Source: JACVRW01 sp040509755
GTDB lineage: Bacteria; Actinomycetota; Thermoleophilia; Solirubrobacterales; Thermoleophilaceae
DNA: 13,491 bases
Reading direction: 5' to 3'
NCBI GenBank assembly: GCA_040509755.1
Contig: JBEVKF010000102.1
Location: 1-13,491 of the forward strand
Shown piece by piece: positions 9,506 to 13,491 of the stretch (positions are counted from its first letter, which is position 1; every line of letters starts with the position of its first letter). The position numbers and the translations under genes were made by a program. The notes below the pieces were generated by a model. That model saw only the letters and a list, made by a program, of their open reading frames with translations. It did no database searches and was not told the origin of the DNA.

Positions 9506-9525
9506 GCAGCCGGATCTCCGGCTGC
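9506..9525 (+). terminator. Hairpin after the fusA stop
   Basis: GCAGCCGG and CCGGCTGC form a perfect 8-bp stem with the loop ATCT, starting 8 bases after the fusA TAG. There is no T tract. In the 115-base fusA-tuf gap it may partly terminate or set the fusA to tuf ratio by protecting or cutting the transcript. A TATGTT at 9545-9550 might be a separate tuf -10 box, but no matching -35 is seen. Confidence 0.4.
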
Positions 9526-9596
9526 GAGTGCATGACATAGCGAGTATGTTTCCTGGGTTCCCCATACGGGTCACCCCGGACGGAAAGACTTAAGCG

Positions 9597-9602
9597 AAAG
9601 GA
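9597..9602 (+). promoter_or_regulatory. Ribosome binding site of tuf
   Basis: AAAGGA lies 10 bases before the GTG start of tuf. It is one of the few recognisable Shine-Dalgarno sequences in the window and supports GTG at 9613 as the start. Confidence 0.5.
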
Positions 9603-9612
9603 TAGGCCCGCA

Positions 9613-10800
<1,188 letters not shown>

Positions 10801-10821
10801 CGACGTCCGACAGGAATTTTC

Positions 10822-10853
10822 CGGGGGCGGGCAAGAAAGTAAGCCCGCCCCCG
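10822..10853 (+). terminator. Strong GC hairpin between tuf and rpsJ
   Basis: CGGGGGCGGGC and GCCCGCCCCCG form a perfect 11-bp all-GC stem around a 10-base loop. It starts 21 bases after the tuf stop and ends 16 bases before the rpsJ ATG. There is no T tract (AATCTGTC follows). It may end tuf transcription, or act as a leader structure of the S10 operon if the operon is cotranscribed with tuf. Confidence 0.55.
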
Positions 10854-10869
10854 AATCTGTCTCCACACC

Positions 10870-11193
10870 ATGGCAACTCTCACGCAGAACAAGATCCGGA
10901 TCCGGCTCAAGGCCTACGACCACTCGGCGATCGAGACGGCCGCCAAGGAGATCGTCGAGACCGCCGTCAGGACCGGAGCCTCGGTGTCCGGGCCCGTGCC
11001 CCTGCCCACCGAGAAGAACGTGTACTGCGTGATCCGCTCGCCGTTCAAGGACAAGGACTCGCGCGAGCACTTCGAGATTCGCACGCACAAGCGGTTGATC
11101 GACATCCTGCAGCCCACCCCAAAGACGGTGGACTCGCTGCAGCGCTTGGATCACCTGCCCGCGGGCGTCGACATCCAGATCCAGCTGGTGTAG
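10870..11193 (+). CDS. rpsJ: 30S ribosomal protein S10
   Basis: S10 is a head protein of the small subunit and, as NusE, also a partner in transcription antitermination. The 107-residue product contains IRIRLKAYDH near its start, the loop GPVPLPTEKNVYCVIRSPF (residues 41-59), and SREHFEIRTHKRLIDI (64-79), all typical. ATG at 10870 gives the standard N terminus. No Shine-Dalgarno is visible; the preceding bases TCTCCACACC follow directly on the tuf-rpsJ hairpin. It is first in the S10 operon block, with rplC starting 4 bases after its stop. Confidence 0.97.
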   Translation: MATLTQNKIRIRLKAYDHSAIETAAKEIVETAVRTGASVSGPVPLPTEKNVYCVIRSPFKDKDSREHFEIRTHKRLIDILQPTPKTVDSLQRLDHLPAGVDIQIQLV

Positions 11194-11197
11194 CGCC

Positions 11198-11851
11198 ATG
11201 GCTGGCCTTCTGGGACGGAAAATTGGCATGACGCAGGTCTTCAACTCCGAGGACGGGCACGTCGAACGCGTGACCGTGATCGAGGCGGGTCCCTGCTTTG
11301 TCACGGGCATCCGGCGTGCCGACCGCGACGGCTACGACGCCGTGCAGCTCGCCTTCGGCGAGACCACCGAGAAGAAGCTCAACAAGCCGAAGCTCGGCCA
11401 CCTGAAGAAGGCGAGCGTCGGCAACCTCAGATACCTCCGGGAGTTTCGCGTCGCGAGCTCGGCGTACGCCGGCGAGGGCGAGGAGCTCAAGGTGGGCGCC
11501 GAGGTCAAGGTGAGCGGCGTCTTCGAGCCCGGCCAGCGCGTCAAGGTCTCCGGCGTGTCGAAGGGCAAGGGCTTCCAGGGCACGATCAAGCGCCACAACT
11601 TCCATCGCGGCCCCGTCTCGCACGGTTCGCACAACGTCCGGGCCCCGGGCTCGATCGGCGCCTCAGCCGACCCGGCGCGAGTGTTCAAGGGCATCCGCGG
11701 GCCGGGTCAGATGGGCAACAAGCGCGTGACCCAGCGCGGCCTCGAGGTCGTCGACATCCGCGACGACGAGCACCTGCTGCTGGTGCGTGGCTCGGTCCCG
11801 GGCGCCAAGGGCTCGATCGTGGAGATCCGCGGCGAGGGAGATCACCGCTGA
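11198..11851 (+). CDS. rplC: 50S ribosomal protein L3
   Basis: L3 initiates assembly of the large subunit, and its long loop reaches toward the peptidyl transferase centre. The 217-residue product opens MAGLLGRKIGMTQVF. It contains SKGKGFQGTIKRHNF (residues 121-135), the loop RGPVSHGSHNVRAPGSIG (137-154) and GPGQMGNKRVTQRGLEVVDI. The length is normal for the family. It starts 4 bases after rpsJ, with the same TAGCGCCATG junction as rpsL-rpsG. Its TGA stop shares one base with the rplD ATG, so the two are translationally coupled. Confidence 0.98.
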   Translation: MAGLLGRKIGMTQVFNSEDGHVERVTVIEAGPCFVTGIRRADRDGYDAVQLAFGETTEKKLNKPKLGHLKKASVGNLRYLREFRVASSAYAGEGEELKVGAEVKVSGVFEPGQRVKVSGVSKGKGFQGTIKRHNFHRGPVSHGSHNVRAPGSIGASADPARVFKGIRGPGQMGNKRVTQRGLEVVDIRDDEHLLLVRGSVPGAKGSIVEIRGEGDHR

Positions 11852-12474
11852 TGGCTGCCACCGCCAGCTACATCGGCGGCGACTCGGGCTCGCTCGACCT
11901 CGACGACGCCGTGTTCGGCGAGGGCTTTCACGGCCCGCTCGTCCACGAGGCCGTCCGGGCCGAGTTGGCTGCGCGCCGCCGGGGCACCGCTTCGACCAAG
12001 AGCCGGGGCGAGGTCGCGATGACCGGCGCGAAGGCCTGGCGCCAGAAGGGCACCGGGCGCGCGCGTGTGGGGGCTCTCTCTGCTCCGCAGCGCACGGGCG
12101 GAGGCATCGCCTTCGGACCCAAGCCGCGCTCCTACACGGTCAAGGTCAACCGCAAGGCACGCCGGCGGGCGCTGCGCGCGGCGCTGTCGCTGCATGCCGA
12201 GCGCGAATCGGTTGCGGCGATCGACCCGTCCAAGTTCGAGACTCCGTCCACCAAGGCCGCCGTGGCCGCGCTGTCGGGCCCGACGGTCGAGGGCGCCACC
12301 CTGCTCGTGCTCACCGACGGCGAGGAGAGCTGCGCGAAGTCGTTTCGCAACCTCCCCGAAGTGTCCGTGCTGCATGTGGACGACGTGGGCGTGGCCGACG
12401 TGATCGGGGCCGGGCGCCTGGTGATCTCCGAAGCGGCGCTGGGGCGCCTGACCGAGAAGGCGGTGGGCAAGTGA
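11851..12474 (+). CDS. rplD: 50S ribosomal protein L4
   Basis: L4 lines the polypeptide exit tunnel and in E. coli also represses its own operon. The 207-residue product shows PLVHEAVRAELAARRRGT, the tunnel-loop core WRQKGTGRAR (residues 63-72), and GGGIAFGPKPRSY (83-95), followed by an alpha/beta globular part ending EKAVGK. The N terminus has a short extra stretch with Gly/Ser/Asp before the conserved VFG. AGGGAG about 10 bases before the ATG is a fair ribosome binding site. It overlaps rplC by 1 base and rplW by 4 bases (GTGA). Confidence 0.97.
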   Translation: MAATASYIGGDSGSLDLDDAVFGEGFHGPLVHEAVRAELAARRRGTASTKSRGEVAMTGAKAWRQKGTGRARVGALSAPQRTGGGIAFGPKPRSYTVKVNRKARRRALRAALSLHAERESVAAIDPSKFETPSTKAAVAALSGPTVEGATLLVLTDGEESCAKSFRNLPEVSVLHVDDVGVADVIGAGRLVISEAALGRLTEKAVGK

Positions 12475-12761
12475 ACGCCCGCCAGGTCGTCATCCGCCCG
12501 GTGATCTCCGAGAAGAGCTACGCCCTGCTCGCGGCCAACAAGTACACGTTCCGCGTCGACGACCGCTCGAACAAGACGCAGGTGCGCCAGGCGATCGAGG
12601 AGATCTTCGGAGTGCGGGTAATCGGCGTGCGCACCGCCCGCGTCAAGCCCAAGCCAAAGCGCCGCGGCTGGAGCAAGGGGCAGCGCCGTCAGTGGAAGAA
12701 GGCGATCGTGACGCTCCATCCCGACGATTCGATTGAGCTCTTCGAGGGCCAGGAGGCCTAG
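12471..12761 (+). CDS. rplW: 50S ribosomal protein L23
   Basis: L23 sits at the tunnel exit and is the docking site for trigger factor and signal recognition particle. The 96-residue product begins MNARQVVIRPVISEKSYALL and contains KYTFRVDDRSNKTQVRQAIE, then the tunnel loop RTARVKPKPKRRGWSKGQ (residues 54-71). This matches the family in length and layout. GTG at 12471 overlaps the rplD TGA by four bases; it is chosen because it directly precedes the conserved VIRPVISEKS. rplB follows after 6 bases. Confidence 0.96.
   Translation: MNARQVVIRPVISEKSYALLAANKYTFRVDDRSNKTQVRQAIEEIFGVRVIGVRTARVKPKPKRRGWSKGQRRQWKKAIVTLHPDDSIELFEGQEA
12751..12756 (+). promoter_or_regulatory. Ribosome binding site of rplB
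   Basis: A perfect AGGAGG lies in the last codons of rplW, 11 bases before the rplB ATG. It is the strongest Shine-Dalgarno in the window and fixes the start of rplB at 12768. Confidence 0.6.
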
Positions 12762-12767
12762 CGACCG

Positions 12768-13491
12768 ATGGCGATCAAGAAGCACAGGCCCACCTCGCCC
12801 GGACGGCGCTTTGCCACGTGGCTCCAGCACGAGGCGGTCACCAAGGACGAGCCCGAAAAGGCGCTGACCGAGGGACTGCGGAAGTCCGGTGGCCGCAACT
12901 CGTACGGACGCGTCACGTCGCGCCACCGCGGGGGCGGGGCCAAGCGCAAGTACCGCAAGATCGACTTCAAGAGGCGCAAGGACGACGTGCCGGCCAAGGT
13001 CGCCGCGATCGAGTACGACCCGAACCGCTCGGCGCACATCGCGCTGCTCCACTACGCCGACGGCGAGAAGCGCTACATCCTCGCGCCCGCGCGGATCAAG
13101 GTCGGAGACACCGTGTCGTCGGGATCGGGCGCGGACATCGCGCCGGGCAACTCGCTGCCGCTCGCGAGCATCCCGACCGGTACGACGGTGCACAACGTCG
13201 AGTTGACACCGGGTCGCGGAGGCCAGCTCGGACGCAGCGCCGGCACCTCGATCCAGGTTGTCGCCAAGGAGGGCAATTACGCCACCCTGAGGCTGCCCTC
13301 GAGCGAGATGCGAATGGTGCTGGTCGATTGCCGCGCCACAGTGGGCGTGCTCGGCAATGCCGAGCACGAGCTCGTCGAGCTGGGCAAGGCCGGTCGCTCG
13401 CGCCACCGTGGCAAGCGCCCGCAGACACGCGGCGTGGCCATGAACCCGGTGGATCACCCGCACGGCGGCGGTGAGGCGCATAAGACCCCGG
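12768..13491 (+). CDS. rplB: 50S ribosomal protein L2 (3'-truncated)
   Basis: L2 supports subunit association and the peptidyl transferase centre. The frame opens MAIKKHRPTSPGRRFATWLQ at ATG 12768 and remains open to the right edge, giving 241 codons of the roughly 275 expected. It contains KSGGRNSYGRVTSRHRGGG, the block IEYDPNRSAHIALLHYADGE, GEKRYILAP, GRSAGTSIQVV and GNAEHELVELGKAGRSRHRG. The MNPVDHPHGGG motif near the end carries His230, matching the functionally important E. coli His229. The bases just after read GGGEAHKTP where many L2 proteins have GGGEG, a small lineage-specific change. The C terminus and stop lie beyond the window. Confidence 0.97.
   Translation, partial: MAIKKHRPTSPGRRFATWLQHEAVTKDEPEKALTEGLRKSGGRNSYGRVTSRHRGGGAKRKYRKIDFKRRKDDVPAKVAAIEYDPNRSAHIALLHYADGEKRYILAPARIKVGDTVSSGSGADIAPGNSLPLASIPTGTTVHNVELTPGRGGQLGRSAGTSIQVVAKEGNYATLRLPSSEMRMVLVDCRATVGVLGNAEHELVELGKAGRSRHRGKRPQTRGVAMNPVDHPHGGGEAHKTP

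Noticed and set aside
9498..9612. Possible tRNA in the fusA-tuf spacer (GGGTTCCCC resembles a T arm)
   Set aside because: No acceptor stem, anticodon arm or D arm can be placed around it.
12132..13481. 449-codon reading frame antisense to rplD, rplW and rplB
   Set aside because: Antisense to three well-supported ribosomal protein genes; no recognisable protein features.

Overview
This window is a ribosomal and transcription housekeeping locus from a GC-rich bacterium, most probably an actinobacterium. The RpoC, S12, S7 and EF-Tu sequences are actinobacterial in style. The scarcity of Shine-Dalgarno sequences, the TANNNT -10 boxes a few bases before start codons, and the mix of genes fit a deep-branching class such as Thermoleophilia (Solirubrobacterales/Gaiellales). 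That class assignment is an inference and was not tested by tree or search.

Layout from left to right: (1) the 3' two thirds of rpoC, entering from the left edge. (2) A small accessory block: a minus-strand HAD-fold protein whose stop codon lies one base from the rpoC stop, a plus-strand DMT-type membrane transporter, and a minus-strand alpha/beta hydrolase whose stop overlaps the transporter stop. (3) rpsL-rpsG, fired from a 39-bp divergent promoter region shared with the hydrolase. (4) A second accessory block: an FmdB-type zinc-ribbon gene and a convergent minus-strand four-helix membrane protein. (5) fusA, preceded by a 254-base non-coding region with a structured leader, then tuf. (6) The start of the S10 operon: rpsJ, rplC, rplD, rplW and rplB, the last running off the right edge. 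No gap between genes exceeds 300 bases.

The classic str operon (rpsL-rpsG-fusA-tuf) is therefore present in order but is split by fmdB and an opposing membrane-protein gene. Both halves carry the same 14-base extended -10 element, suggesting they are still fired together. The fusA half has additional leader structure: a hairpin followed by six T, ending 30 bases before the fusA start codon, plus an upstream segment able to pair with the left arm of that hairpin. This reads as a possible attenuator and is the most interesting regulatory signal here.

Most transcription-unit ends carry strong hairpins, usually without a T tract. Two of them lie inside the 3' coding ends of opposing genes, and one is a roughly 120-base palindrome that includes the last codons and stop of rpsG. 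I found no tRNA, rRNA, CRISPR array, transposase or integrase. All functions are inferred from reading translations and motifs by eye; no database search was run.
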